In this document: in pieces, positions 1 to 7,805 of the stretch
How positions within the stretch are numbered: position 1 is the stretch's first letter
Layout: every line of letters begins with the position of its first letter
From: JAFGCN01 sp964547015
Lineage (GTDB): Archaea; Aenigmatarchaeota; Aenigmatarchaeia; QMZS01
Reading direction: 5' to 3'
NCBI GenBank assembly: GCA_964547015.1
Contig: CAZJKT010000002.1
Coordinates: 1-64,000, forward strand
Length of the DNA stretch: 64,000 nt
The notes under the pieces: generated by a model
Databases searched by the model: none
What the model was told of the DNA's origin: nothing
The model's input: only the letters and a program-made list of their open reading frames with translations
Made by a program: the position numbers and the translations under genes

Positions 1-1387
1 CAGCAGGGGTTTCTTCCTCAATAGGAACTTCAGGGATTATCTCTTCTTCTGGCGGTATTTCTTCCTCAGTTTGATTTTCTTCCTCAAGGGGGCTTTGCTT
101 AGAAATTATCTCTTCTTTGGGGGCAAGTTCATCTAATCTTTCCTCTTTGGCAGGGGTTTCACCTAAACCCTGTTCTTCATCCAAAAACCCTTCTTCTGCA
201 GGGATTTCCTCTTGAGTCTGGCTTTCCTCAGATTCATCTGAATTTTGACCTTCAGAGGGGCTTTCTCCTGCAATCCCCTCAACAGGCTGTTCTTGAGAGG
301 GGGTATATTCATCAGCCGGCTTTTCATCCATAACTTGGCTCTCAGAGTCGCCTTCCGGCCCAAAGTGCCCTTCTTGGTAGGTATCCCCTTTGCCCTCGGC
401 CTCGTCCACCTCAGGAGACTCAAAAGACTCCGTATGAGGGGTTTTCTCTGCATCTCCGGACGGCGCCTCTGCGCTTTCAGGAAGCTCGCTTGGGGCCCCG
501 GCCGAAGAATCGCCCTTCAAAGAATCCCCTACCCCGGAGCCGCCTTCAATAAAAAAGCCGGTAATCATCGAGGGCTTTTTTTTCTCGGGCTTTTTTGTAA
601 ACTCAAAGTCAAATGTGTGGTTCCCTATTGGGAGAGCTACTGGGGCAGAAATTTCTGCTTCAAGTTCAGAGCTGTATATTGTTTTCCCTCTAACCGATAT
701 TTTCAAAACAGTTTCAGGGTCGGCCAATGAAACTAAATCAATCGAGAAGTTCCCTGCTTGGCCCACCTCAAAGTCCGCGCTAAAAAAAGCCCCCTCCCCA
801 AAAGGAATTGCCGCATACCTACCGTCAATCTCTGCTATTGCCTCCAAATCAATATCAATCCCCCCTATTTCAAAAGGAGTTATAGGGGCAACAGACACAA
901 AGTGGCCTGTGTAGGAATAAAGCCCCAAAATTGAGAGAAAAACCAAAAACAAAAATCCGAGGATTAAAGCATGGGTCTTCTTTGCATTTGGATTGCTTTT
1001 TGCGCGGCTTTCCTCTTGGACACCTTCAACCCCTAAAAGTGTTTCTGATTTTTGCCTTAATCCGTCATCCGCGCCCCCGGCCTCTTCATCAGCCCTGCCC
1101 CCCCTCACCCCTTCAATATCGGTTTTTTGGGCAGGGGCAGATTCTTCTTTTAAGCCGCCCCCCAAATCTTCCTTTTTCCCTATGCTAGGCAAAACCCCAT
1201 CTTTTAGAACGCACAATTTAGACCTGCCCTGAGGCGCAATCTCTATTTTTCCTTCTCCTATGAGCCGATAAATATAGTTGGTCGCAGTATCCCTCGATAC
1301 CCCGAGCCTTTCGGAAATCTCGGCAATCCCAATCCCCCCTTCCTCGCCGTCCAAAAGCTCCAAAATCCTCTCCTCAACCTCTTTCAT
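1..1387 (-). CDS. Membrane-tethered winged-helix protein with acidic extracytoplasmic tail (partial, C-terminus beyond window)
   Basis: The frame is open from an ATG at 1387 to the window edge, giving 462 residues without a stop. Residues 1-62 form a winged helix-turn-helix close in sequence to the neighbouring 64-residue protein. Residues 63-137 are a charged linker and about 139-160 are one hydrophobic segment (ALILGFLFLVFLSILGLYSY). Residues 161-265 look like a beta-rich domain, and the rest is low-complexity Glu/Pro/Ser. Lysines just before the membrane segment put the DNA-binding end in the cytoplasm. It starts inside the stop of the upstream gene (ATGA overlap), so the two are co-transcribed. 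A membrane-bound one-component regulator is inferred; the ligand is unknown. Confidence 0.8.
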   Translation of the reverse strand, partial: MKEVEERILELLDGEEGGIGIAEISERLGVSRDTATNYIYRLIGEGKIEIAPQGRSKLCVLKDGVLPSIGKKEDLGGGLKEESAPAQKTDIEGVRGGRADEEAGGADDGLRQKSETLLGVEGVQEESRAKSNPNAKKTHALILGFLFLVFLSILGLYSYTGHFVSVAPITPFEIGGIDIDLEAIAEIDGRYAAIPFGEGAFFSADFEVGQAGNFSIDLVSLADPETVLKISVRGKTIYSSELEAEISAPVALPIGNHTFDFEFTKKPEKKKPSMITGFFIEGGSGVGDSLKGDSSAGAPSELPESAEAPSGDAEKTPHTESFESPEVDEAEGKGDTYQEGHFGPEGDSESQVMDEKPADEYTPSQEQPVEGIAGESPSEGQNSDESEESQTQEEIPAEEGFLDEEQGLGETPAKEERLDELAPKEEIISKQSPLEEENQTEEEIPPEEEIIPEVPIEEETPA

Positions 1388-1578
1388 TTTTTATTCCCCA
1401 AGTAGCACAGCTTTGCAATTCCGGCTTTCCTCACCTTTATTCTACTTTCAACCTCAAGCTTGTAGACATATTTTGTCAGCGTGTGCCTGTGCACCCCGAC
1501 CTTGTCTGAGAGCTCTGCTAGCATCAGCCCCTCTTTATTTTTTTCCAGCGCCCGGATTATTTTTTTCTCGATTTCCAT
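1384..1578 (-). CDS. Small winged helix-turn-helix protein, tandem paralogue of the membrane-tethered regulator
   Basis: This 64-residue protein is almost entirely one winged helix: the recognition region is about residues 22-42 (VGVHRHTLTKYVYKL) and the wing ends in KLCYL. The neighbouring tethered protein has the same layout ending in KLCVL, so the two are tandem paralogues, this one lacking linker, membrane segment and tail. An ATG ten codons upstream (1608) is in frame, but that extension runs through a perfect palindrome, so 1578 is the preferred start. It may bind the same operator as its partner, as a repressor or competitor; that is inference. No ligand-binding domain is visible. Confidence 0.75.
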   Translation of the reverse strand: MEIEKKIIRALEKNKEGLMLAELSDKVGVHRHTLTKYVYKLEVESRIKVRKAGIAKLCYLGNKK

Positions 1579-1588
1579 TGTTTTTGTT

Positions 1589-1602
1589 GGACATATATGT
1601 CC
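1589..1602. promoter_or_regulatory. Perfect 14-bp palindrome, candidate operator
   Basis: GGACATATATGTCC reads identically on both strands and lies 11-24 nt upstream of the chosen start of the small winged-helix gene, where a repressor would block initiation. Winged-helix dimers usually bind such dyads, so autoregulation of the operon is plausible. No second copy was noticed in the window, but a systematic search was not possible. Confidence 0.45.
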
Positions 1603-1770
1603 ATCCAATAAGGATAATTATTGTGTCGAGGGTAATATGGGCAAAAGTTCTGTCGGCAGACAGTTGGAATGCAATCTGCACAACTAATCTATTTCGCCCC
1701 AAAACATCTATACAACGCCTGAATTATGGGGCTTAAATATCCTTAATAACAACTGTCGACAAATATACCT

Positions 1771-2130
1771 ATGGATAAGGTGAATGTTTCAGAAGACCTT
1801 CTGAGAATAAAAGACTTAATCCGAAAGCCCTCAAGGCAACTGAGGGGCGAAGGCCAGCTAAAAGCCCAGCTGCAGCGCTTAGGCCACAAAGTAGATAATA
1901 TTGAAAAAATTGTCGCAGAAAAAAAGGGGCGATTTTGCCCCGAGAGGACACGCGAGATAATGTTTCTTCTTGAAAACAAAGAAATGTCCGCAGAAGATAT
2001 CGGCCGTATCCTTAAGATGTCCCGAAACCGCGCAAATGAATATTTAAGAAAGCTCGAAAAAGACCTTCTTCTTAGAACCCGGCTTGAGGGAAGAAAAAAA
2101 TATTACCGGGCGATTAAATTAAAACCATGA
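1771..2130 (+). CDS. Winged helix-turn-helix (ArsR/MarR-like) protein
   Basis: This 119-residue basic protein has an N-terminal helical region (residues 1-55, rich in Lys and Arg) and a winged helix in about residues 57-119. The helix-turn-helix is around SAEDIGRILKMSRNRANEYL, and the wing ends with GRKKYYRAIK. Its stop overlaps the start of the MinD-like ATPase by an ATGA, so the two form a tight operon. It is transcribed divergently from the first two winged-helix genes. Pairing of a DNA-binding protein with a ParA/MinD ATPase recalls partition-like pairs, but no centromere-like repeats are seen, so the role is open. Confidence 0.7.
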   Translation: MDKVNVSEDLLRIKDLIRKPSRQLRGEGQLKAQLQRLGHKVDNIEKIVAEKKGRFCPERTREIMFLLENKEMSAEDIGRILKMSRNRANEYLRKLEKDLLLRTRLEGRKKYYRAIKLKP

Positions 2131-2888
2131 TAAGAGGCGTATTTTCCGGGAAAGGGGGAGTTGGAAAAACCACCTTTACGGTTAACTTGGGAGTCGCCCT
2201 AAAAAGGCTTGAAAATGAGCTGGTGGTGGTTGACGGCGACCTCAAAAACCCAAACCTGATTATCCACCTGGGTTGCCTCGACCACGGAAAAACCCTTCAG
2301 GAAGTTTTGGAAAGCGACGCCCCCCTAATACAGGCAATAATCCCGCATGAAACCGGGCTTAATTTTGTTCCAACAAACCTTTCCTTAAGCTTTCGGGATA
2401 TTGACCCGATTAAGCTCAAAAAAACCCTAAAAGAGTGCCCTTATGATATACTGCTGGACACTCCGCCGGGGCTAAATCAAGACAGCCTAAACGCCCTCGA
2501 CTATTGCGACGAAATATTTGTTGTGGCCCAGCCCCTCCTCCCGGATATTACCGACTGCATGAAAACAATTGAGGTTGCCCGCGGGCTGGACAAAAAAGTT
2601 GCGGGAATCATTCTCAACAAAAGGCGAAACAAAAGCTATGAACTGACAAAAGAGGAAATTGAGGCTGTGACAAACACAAAAGTGATTGCCCAAATCCCAT
2701 GGGATGAGGAATTCTATCACGCCCTGCGCCTAAAAAAGCCGCTTGTGCACCACAACCCTAAAAACAAGGCAAGCATTGAATATTTCAGGGCGGCAAGCCT
2801 CATATCGGGAAAGCCTTATATTGAGCCAAAACAGCCCTTCTTTGGGCGTTTTATATACTGGCTAAAAAGCCGCCCTTCCAGCCCCTAA
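2127..2888 (+). CDS. MinD/ParA-family ATPase
   Basis: This 253-residue P-loop ATPase has the deviant Walker A motif GKGGVGKTT at residues 8-16, including the signature lysine of MinD/ParA dimers. Walker A' follows (VVVDGDLKNPN), and DILLDTPPGL is the switch II/Walker B region. Family members dimerise on ATP and position proteins or DNA on the membrane or nucleoid. The C-terminus has a weakly amphipathic stretch (FGRFIYWLKSR) that could act as a MinD-type membrane anchor. It is translationally coupled to the preceding winged-helix gene. It may be a general MinD homologue rather than a plasmid ParA, since nothing else suggests a replicon. Confidence 0.9.
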   Translation: MIRGVFSGKGGVGKTTFTVNLGVALKRLENELVVVDGDLKNPNLIIHLGCLDHGKTLQEVLESDAPLIQAIIPHETGLNFVPTNLSLSFRDIDPIKLKKTLKECPYDILLDTPPGLNQDSLNALDYCDEIFVVAQPLLPDITDCMKTIEVARGLDKKVAGIILNKRRNKSYELTKEEIEAVTNTKVIAQIPWDEEFYHALRLKKPLVHHNPKNKASIEYFRAASLISGKPYIEPKQPFFGRFIYWLKSRPSSP

Positions 2889-2984
2889 AAATCTATTAAT
2901 AAACCACCTTAGCCTAAAAAGGCCTTGTCCGGCAAACCCTCCTTAAGCCAACAATTCCAATTATTCTGCCACTAAAAAGCCCTA

Positions 2985-3197
2985 TTACCTGTGCCTGTGC
3001 TTATAAAACAGCTTTGCCGCAGACACCCAAAATATTCCCGCAATAAGGATGAGAATAAAGGAGAGAAATATTGTGCCGTAAAACGATGCCGCTGTCGCCC
3101 CGTAAACCCATTCCACATTCCCGGCAAAAAGGGTTGCAAGAAGAAGGCAAAGAGACCCTATAAATATAAACAGATAAACCTGTTGGTCGTCCCTCAT
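2985..3197 (-). CDS. Small two-helix membrane protein
   Basis: The predicted protein has 70 residues with two hydrophobic segments (about 8-25 and 39-62), joined by a short loop and ending in a basic tail (KHRHR). An in-frame start 33 codons upstream exists, but that extension would overlap the next gene's 3' end and has no membrane logic, so the ATG at 3197 is preferred. No family is recognised. It lies in the same direction as the COG2426-like gene just upstream and could be co-transcribed with it. Confidence 0.5.
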   Translation of the reverse strand: MRDDQQVYLFIFIGSLCLLLATLFAGNVEWVYGATAASFYGTIFLSFILILIAGIFWVSAAKLFYKHRHR

Positions 3198-3268
3198 AAT
3201 TACAATGCGTTTTTGATTATATATATAGATACTGTATTGATATGCTCCTGATATCCCCCCACAACGGC

Positions 3269-3775
3269 TCAAAACGAAAAAATCCTTATCCCCCAAACAG
3301 TTGCAAGGGTAACAAGTATTCCTGCAATAATGACCCCCGCAATATTTGCCGCCCTAAACTCCTTTAGCCTAAAGCCGAATATAAATGCGGCCAATGCCCC
3401 GCTCCATACCCCTGAGCCTGGAAAAGGAATGCCTATAAAAAGCGCAAGGCCAATCTTGCCATACCTCTCAACATACTTTTGGGCCTTTTTTTGCGCCCTT
3501 TTTACAGAAAACCCATAAACCCTCTCCATATGAGGGACCTTTAATACATGGGGCAGCAAGGCCTTTAGAGACCAGAAAATAAATTCTCCCAAAAGGATAT
3601 TCGCAATTACAACAAAGGGAAATACTATTAATGGGCTTAGCCCAAGCCCGCTTAAGCTCAGCCCGAAAGGCAGAGAAACAGACCCCGACCAAATCCCGTA
3701 AGGTATGCTTGCCCTAAGCTCAAAGAAAGGAAGCATTGTAAGCAAAAAAAGCGCAATAAATCCGAAAATCTCCAT
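3269..3775 (-). CDS. COG2426/small multidrug export-like integral membrane protein
   Basis: This 168-residue protein has about four or five hydrophobic segments. Its features match the small multidrug export family (COG2426): FFELRASIPYGI near residue 20, a basic amphipathic middle (KRAQKKAQKYVERYGKIG) and GIPFPGSGVWSGALAAF. Export function in this family is largely a name, and real substrates are not established. A longer frame would start at 3880, inside the divergent aIF2-gamma gene, so the ATG at 3775 is chosen. It shares a 35-bp divergent promoter region with aIF2-gamma. Confidence 0.8.
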   Translation of the reverse strand: MEIFGFIALFLLTMLPFFELRASIPYGIWSGSVSLPFGLSLSGLGLSPLIVFPFVVIANILLGEFIFWSLKALLPHVLKVPHMERVYGFSVKRAQKKAQKYVERYGKIGLALFIGIPFPGSGVWSGALAAFIFGFRLKEFRAANIAGVIIAGILVTLATVWGIRIFSF

Positions 3776-3790
3776 AAAAGAGTGTAAGAA

Positions 3791-3799
3791 GTTTAAAAC
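3791..3799. promoter_or_regulatory. TATA-like box shared by divergent genes
   Basis: GTTTAAAAC lies midway between the COG2426-like start (ATG 3775) and the aIF2-gamma start (ATG 3811), about 12-24 nt from each. This suits near-leaderless transcription in both directions from one near-palindromic box. It is read from sequence and spacing only. Confidence 0.4.
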
Positions 3800-3810
3800 A
3801 AACCAATATA

Positions 3811-4980
3811 ATGGAAAAAATTTCGCACCCCCGGATAAATATCGGAGTATTGGGCCATGTTGACCATGGAAAGACAACAATCGTTGAGGCCCTTACAGGC
3901 CAGTGGGTATCGCGCTACTCTGAAGAGAAAAAAAGGGGGATAACAATAAGGCTTGGCTACACAGATTTTTCAGCTTACCGCTGCAGCAAATGCTTGCGGC
4001 TTTCAACAACCCCCAAATGCATCTACTGCTTTTCAGACTGTAATCTGGAGAGAAAATTTTCTTTAGTTGACGCTCCGGGCCACGAAAGCCTTATCCCCAT
4101 TGTTCTTTCGGGAGCCTCCCTTTTTGACGCCGCAATCCTTGTCATCGCCGCAAACGAGCCCTGCCCTCAGCCCCAGACAGTTGAGCATTTCAGAGCAATC
4201 CAAATCGGGGAAATAAAAAATATAATTGTTGTGCAAAACAAAGTCGACCTTGTTCCAAAAGAGGAGGCTGTTATGCACTTCAAAAAAATCAAGGAATTCC
4301 TCAAAGGCACAATCGCAGAAAACGCCCCTATTATTCCTGCCTCAGCCCAGCAAAAACTCGGAATTGAATTCCTTATAGATGAGCTTATGAAGCTTGAAGA
4401 TCCAAAGCCCCAGGAAGGCGACCCGCTTTTTCTTATTGCCCGCTCCTTTGACGCAAATAAGCCCGGCGAAATCCCCGAGAAAATTTCAGGAGGAGTAATA
4501 GGGGGAAGCATGATTCGGGGAACAATTAAAAAGGGGGACTCAATCACTATAAAGCCCCCTATTATAAACGGGAAATATACTGAAATTGAAACTACAGTCC
4601 GGAAGATAATGAGGGGCTCTGATGAGTTTGATGAAGCAACTCCCGGAGGCCTTGTGGCGCTCCAGACCGGCCTTGACCCAAGCCTTGCAAAGTCCGACAA
4701 GCTTGTAGGGTGCATTGCAGGAAGCGGGGAGCTTCCAAAGACCATAACTTCCTTCAAAGCCTGCTACAAAATATTTGAGGGATATTCCATCAAGGCAAAT
4801 GACAATATCCTCGTAACCTGCAGAAACAGCAGAAGCACAGGAACAGTAAAATCAATAAATGATAAGGAGCTTGCAATAGAATTGCGCTCGCCCATATGCG
4901 CCGATGAGGGCGGAAAGATCGGGTATTCCAAATTAATAGAGCAGAAATGGCGTCTTGTGGGCTGGGGCAAAGTAAAGTAG
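3811..4980 (+). CDS. eif2g: Translation initiation factor aIF2 subunit gamma
   Basis: aIF2-gamma is the GTPase subunit of the archaeal initiation factor that delivers initiator Met-tRNA to the small ribosomal subunit. Visible are the G1 motif GHVDHGKTT (residues 15-23), a switch I region with GITIRLGY, and the characteristic zinc knuckle with two Cys pairs (CSKC...CIYC, about residues 58-74). These are followed by G3 VDAPGHE, G4 NKVD and G5 SAQ, then two beta-barrel domains to residue 389. Archaeal members are usually around 410 residues, so this one is slightly compact. The alpha and beta subunits are not in the window. Confidence 0.96.
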   Translation: MEKISHPRINIGVLGHVDHGKTTIVEALTGQWVSRYSEEKKRGITIRLGYTDFSAYRCSKCLRLSTTPKCIYCFSDCNLERKFSLVDAPGHESLIPIVLSGASLFDAAILVIAANEPCPQPQTVEHFRAIQIGEIKNIIVVQNKVDLVPKEEAVMHFKKIKEFLKGTIAENAPIIPASAQQKLGIEFLIDELMKLEDPKPQEGDPLFLIARSFDANKPGEIPEKISGGVIGGSMIRGTIKKGDSITIKPPIINGKYTEIETTVRKIMRGSDEFDEATPGGLVALQTGLDPSLAKSDKLVGCIAGSGELPKTITSFKACYKIFEGYSIKANDNILVTCRNSRSTGTVKSINDKELAIELRSPICADEGGKIGYSKLIEQKWRLVGWGKVK

Positions 4981-5053
4981 TTTCCCAAATATCCAATATA
5001 AAGCCGCGCCCTAAACCAAAATAATGAATAGATACATTCAATGATTAAATCCT

Positions 5054-5638
5054 TCACTGCAAATACTTCTTTGACCTGGCCTCATCAGTCAGCCTGAGGT
5101 ATAACCCCAAAATAAATCGGTCATGCTCCATTAGGGGGCGCTTATAGGAATCAACAATCCCAAAATTTATTTTGTTGTCCTTCCATGATTTTCCGCCTGA
5201 GCAAATATTCTGCAAAATAGGCTGAAGCTTGTCAAGCGACTGAACTATTTTTGCCTCAATTGTTTTTGACTCCCGATATTCCCCAAGCAGATTTTTGAAT
5301 TTATCTTCCACATCCTTAGGAAGCAAAGCCGGGAGTTTTTTTAATGCATCCTCTTCCCTTTCTTCTTTTCCTTCCCGCTCAGCTTTGTCAAACGCAAAAG
5401 GGTCGCCCGCATAAATTTCCGCAAGGTCATGGATTAAGTAAATTTTTAGCATCTTTAAAATATCCGCCTTCGCCGCAAGCTCTTTTTCAAAAAGAAGGAC
5501 AATCATAGCCAAATGCCACGAGTGCTCGGCATCGCTTTCTCTGCGCCTAAGGTTTGAGCAAAAAGTCCTTCTCTCAACAAGCTTATACTTTTCAATCTCT
5601 TTTAGAAAATTCAGCAGTTTATCAGCCCTCTCTTCCAT
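5054..5638 (-). CDS. HD-domain phosphohydrolase (YfbR/HDDC2-like)
   Basis: This 194-residue protein has the HD-superfamily metal ligands: a His in SDAEHSWHLA (about residue 40), the His-Asp pair in IYLIHDLAEIYAGD (about 70) and a later Asp in VQSLDKLQPIL (about 133). This pattern and length match the YfbR/HDDC2 group of 5'-deoxynucleotidase-like enzymes, so a nucleotide-salvage phosphatase is likely, though the substrate cannot be read from sequence. It is a single gene whose 5' side faces the repeat/gap region and whose 3' end converges on aIF2-gamma. Confidence 0.85.
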   Translation of the reverse strand: MEERADKLLNFLKEIEKYKLVERRTFCSNLRRRESDAEHSWHLAMIVLLFEKELAAKADILKMLKIYLIHDLAEIYAGDPFAFDKAEREGKEEREEDALKKLPALLPKDVEDKFKNLLGEYRESKTIEAKIVQSLDKLQPILQNICSGGKSWKDNKINFGIVDSYKRPLMEHDRFILGLYLRLTDEARSKKYLQ

Positions 5639-5723
5639 AATAGTCTTTTGGCAAAAATAAGGGGCAAAGAAAATCGAAGCCGCACCATGCTATATGGGAA
5701 GAAAATCCAATAATCAGGAAAAT

Positions 5724-5925
5724 AAGCAAGGAGTAAAAATNNNNNNNNNNNNNNNNNNNNNNNNNNNNNNNNNNNNNNNNNNNNNNNNNNNNNNNNNNNN
5801 NNNNNNNNNNNNNNNNNNNNNNNNNNNNNNNNNNNNNNNNAAGCAAGGAATAAAAATAAGCAAGGAATAAAAATAAGCAAGGAATAAAAATAAGCAAGGA
5901 ATAAAAATAAGCGAGGAGTAAAAAA
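5724..5925. repeat. 17-bp tandem repeat array interrupted by an assembly gap
   Basis: The unit AAGCAAGGAATAAAAAT occurs once before the N run (5724-5740, one base different) and five times after it (5841-5925). Three internal copies agree exactly and the last copy is degenerate. The true copy number is hidden by the gap. The 17-bp period is not a multiple of three, and frames through it have no gene-like composition, so it is a non-coding minisatellite between the HD gene and the ribbon-helix-helix gene. There are no spacers, so it is not a CRISPR array. Confidence 0.9.
5741..5840. other. Assembly gap (100 N)
   Basis: Exactly 100 N is the usual placeholder for a gap of unknown size. It sits inside the tandem repeat, which probably caused the break. 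Confidence 0.98.
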
Positions 5926-6180
5926 GAAGGCAGCGCTAACTAAGATAAAAAGAAAACAAAATCGGTCAAGCGCCAAAAGTCAAATCCGATTTCATTATTC
6001 GTCGTCTTCCATTACCTAATACGTAAAGTATTTAAATAAAGTGTGTGGTGCATTATATACATTCAATACTACAAATATATCTAAACAGGTATCTTTAAAT
6101 AAAAAAATTAACCTACCTTAACAGATAAGTATATATATTGGCTAATTTTAGGGTTTTTAAGCTTAAAATTGATTAAAATA

Positions 6181-6420
6181 ATGCCAGAAGAAGTTGAAGA
6201 GAAGAAAGGCGCGTCAGAAAAGCTTACAACAACTATTGAAGTAGACAAAGAGTTATTCCTAAGATTCAAGGCGCTATGCGTTCTCAAGGAATTCAAAATG
6301 TCCAGCATCATCGAAGACATGATACGGCAATGGGTAGATGCCTCCTCAAAATCAGTATCTATAGAAGACCAGATAGAAGATAAAACTAAGAAAGCCGAAG
6401 AGAAAGACAAAAAGAAGTAG
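6181..6420 (+). CDS. Ribbon-helix-helix (CopG-like) DNA-binding protein
   Basis: The protein has 79 residues. A short N-terminal tail leads into a beta strand (TTTIEVDKELF, about residues 16-26) and two helices (LFLRFKALCVLKE and SSIIEDMIRQWV), the ribbon-helix-helix layout. The C-terminal 25 residues are highly charged (ending KKAEEKDKKK) and probably disordered. A TTG four codons upstream is also in frame, but the ATG at 6181 is preferred. Such proteins bind DNA as dimers through the paired strands. It lies 45 bp upstream of rrp42 on the same strand but is probably separate, since an A/T-rich box precedes rrp42. Confidence 0.7.
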   Translation: MPEEVEEKKGASEKLTTTIEVDKELFLRFKALCVLKEFKMSSIIEDMIRQWVDASSKSVSIEDQIEDKTKKAEEKDKKK

Positions 6421-6465
6421 GGCAAATTTTATTTTTTGCGATACAAATAATTTTCCTTTTTAATT

Positions 6466-7227
6466 ATGGTAGAAACAACATCGCCGGAATTGGTCAGGGA
6501 ACTGATCACTAAAGGCTCAAGGCTTGAGGGCAGAAGCCCTCTGGAATACAGAAAAATTGAGATAAAGGCAAACAGGCTCAAAAAAGCGGAAGGCTCCTGC
6601 GAACTTTCTCTTGGCGACACAAAAGTGATCGCCGGCGTAAAATTCGACACAATGACGCCTTACCCGGACAGCCCGGACAAAGGGGGCCTTATGGTTAATA
6701 TAAGCTATATCCCCATTGTATTCAAGGAACTGTCCCAAAACAAGGATATTGAGGCTTCAAGGGTTGTTGACCGAAGCATAAGGGAGAGCAAAGCTCTTGC
6801 GCTCGAGGATTTCTGCATAACCCCGGGAGAAAAAGCGTTCACAATATTCATTGACGCCTATATCCTCAACTATGACGGAAACCTTATTGATGCAATAAAC
6901 CTTGCGGCCCTTAAGGCCCTTATGAGCGCAAAAATGCCCGTCCTTGATGAAAAGGGAAAGGCTGCGCAAAGCGATAAGCCCCTAAAGCTCAATTCAGTGC
7001 CTATAATGGTGACAGTCTCAAGCATAGACGGTGAATTTATTGCCGACCTTAGCTCCGCTGAAGAGCATGCGCTTGACTACTCGCTATGCCTATCCTACCT
7101 TGAAGACGGAAGGATTTGCGCCATGCAAAAGCAGGGTTCCATGGGAATACCTAGAGAAGACCTCGAGAAAATATTTGAAATAGGCGCAAAAAAGCAGGCT
7201 GAGCTTAGAAAAGCCCTTGAGCAGTAA
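6466..7227 (+). CDS. rrp42: Exosome complex subunit Rrp42
   Basis: Rrp42 is the non-catalytic RNase PH-fold subunit that forms the hexameric ring of the archaeal exosome with Rrp41. The 253-residue protein shows the family start GSRLEGRSPLEYRKIEI, then GDTKVIAGVKFD, DGNLIDAINLAALKALM and the C-terminal SMGIPREDLEKIFEIGAKK. In most archaea rrp42 directly follows rrp4-rrp41; here those two are about 17 kb away (23431-24841). The start is a leaderless-looking ATG behind an A/T-rich stretch. Confidence 0.95.
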   Translation: MVETTSPELVRELITKGSRLEGRSPLEYRKIEIKANRLKKAEGSCELSLGDTKVIAGVKFDTMTPYPDSPDKGGLMVNISYIPIVFKELSQNKDIEASRVVDRSIRESKALALEDFCITPGEKAFTIFIDAYILNYDGNLIDAINLAALKALMSAKMPVLDEKGKAAQSDKPLKLNSVPIMVTVSSIDGEFIADLSSAEEHALDYSLCLSYLEDGRICAMQKQGSMGIPREDLEKIFEIGAKKQAELRKALEQ

Positions 7228-7275
7228 TTTTTTATCGGTTTTTTATTGGCAATTTTATTTAAACAGTCCTGACGC

Positions 7276-7773
7276 TTATTCGAATATTTTAAGAATTTCC
7301 GCCTTAGCCATCGGGCTTCCCGAAGAGATAAATATTGCGCCCGAAAACCTGCTTTTTGGCAAAATGGAAAATTCCCTGCCCAATACAGAAATATCCGCCC
7401 TGCCGGTTAATTTTAATGCGGTTTGGGTTTTATTTGGCAAGGCGGGGTAATCCTGCCCCTCTAACGAGAAAATCAGAGTCTCATCAAAAAAGTTTGCAAA
7501 ATAGATTGCGTTCTCGCCCCGGGGGTAAATGATATAATAGAGCTCCAGGTGGGGATAATTCTCCTTGACAAACCTGCCAAATGATTCCGGCTCATAATCC
7601 CCCTCATCCTCAAGCGACAGGTAAGAAAGCCAATAATTATATTCTAAGGCGATATTTTCCAGAATATAAGTGTCGGTTTTAGGAAGAAAAATCTCCTTTT
7701 GCATCCCCGGGGCAAGGAGAAATAAGGCAAGGGCAACGGAAATTGCTCCCAGCAGGAATATCTGCCCCTTCAT
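7276..7773 (-). CDS. Pilin-like secreted or membrane-anchored protein
   Basis: The 165-residue protein begins MKGQIFLLGAISVALALFLL, the short basic end plus hydrophobic stretch typical of archaeal class III (type IV pilin-like) signal peptides with a Lys-Gly-Gln site. The remainder is acidic and beta-rich, with no known domain and no cysteines. An ATG three codons further upstream (7782) is possible, but 7773 gives the same spacing to the divergent TATA box as the eS26 gene on the other side. It is probably surface-exposed; whether it assembles into a pilus is unknown. Confidence 0.6.
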   Translation of the reverse strand: MKGQIFLLGAISVALALFLLAPGMQKEIFLPKTDTYILENIALEYNYWLSYLSLEDEGDYEPESFGRFVKENYPHLELYYIIYPRGENAIYFANFFDETLIFSLEGQDYPALPNKTQTALKLTGRADISVLGREFSILPKSRFSGAIFISSGSPMAKAEILKIFE

Positions 7774-7784
7774 AGCCCTCATAA

Positions 7785-7793
7785 TATAAAATT
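7785..7793. promoter_or_regulatory. TATA-like box shared by divergent genes
   Basis: TATAAAATT lies between the pilin-like gene (ATG 7773) and eS26 (ATG 7806), 12-21 nt from each start, consistent with bidirectional near-leaderless transcription. It is read by eye from position and composition. Confidence 0.4.
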
Positions 7794-7805
7794 TGCAGAT
7801 AAATT

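Noticed and set aside
1637..1687. 16-codon ORF between the divergent winged-helix genes
   Set aside because: Too short, no ribosome binding site or neighbour logic; more likely part of the divergent promoter region.
4167..4757. 196-codon antisense frame inside aIF2-gamma
   Set aside because: It is a mirror of a highly conserved gene; Ser/Pro/Ile-rich composition is typical of antisense frames here.
5724..5925. CRISPR array
   Set aside because: Units are directly adjacent without spacers, and no cas genes are present.
5611..5976. Minus-strand open frames running through the N gap and tandem repeat
   Set aside because: They consist of translated repeat and unknown bases; the 17-bp period shifts frame and the composition is not gene-like.
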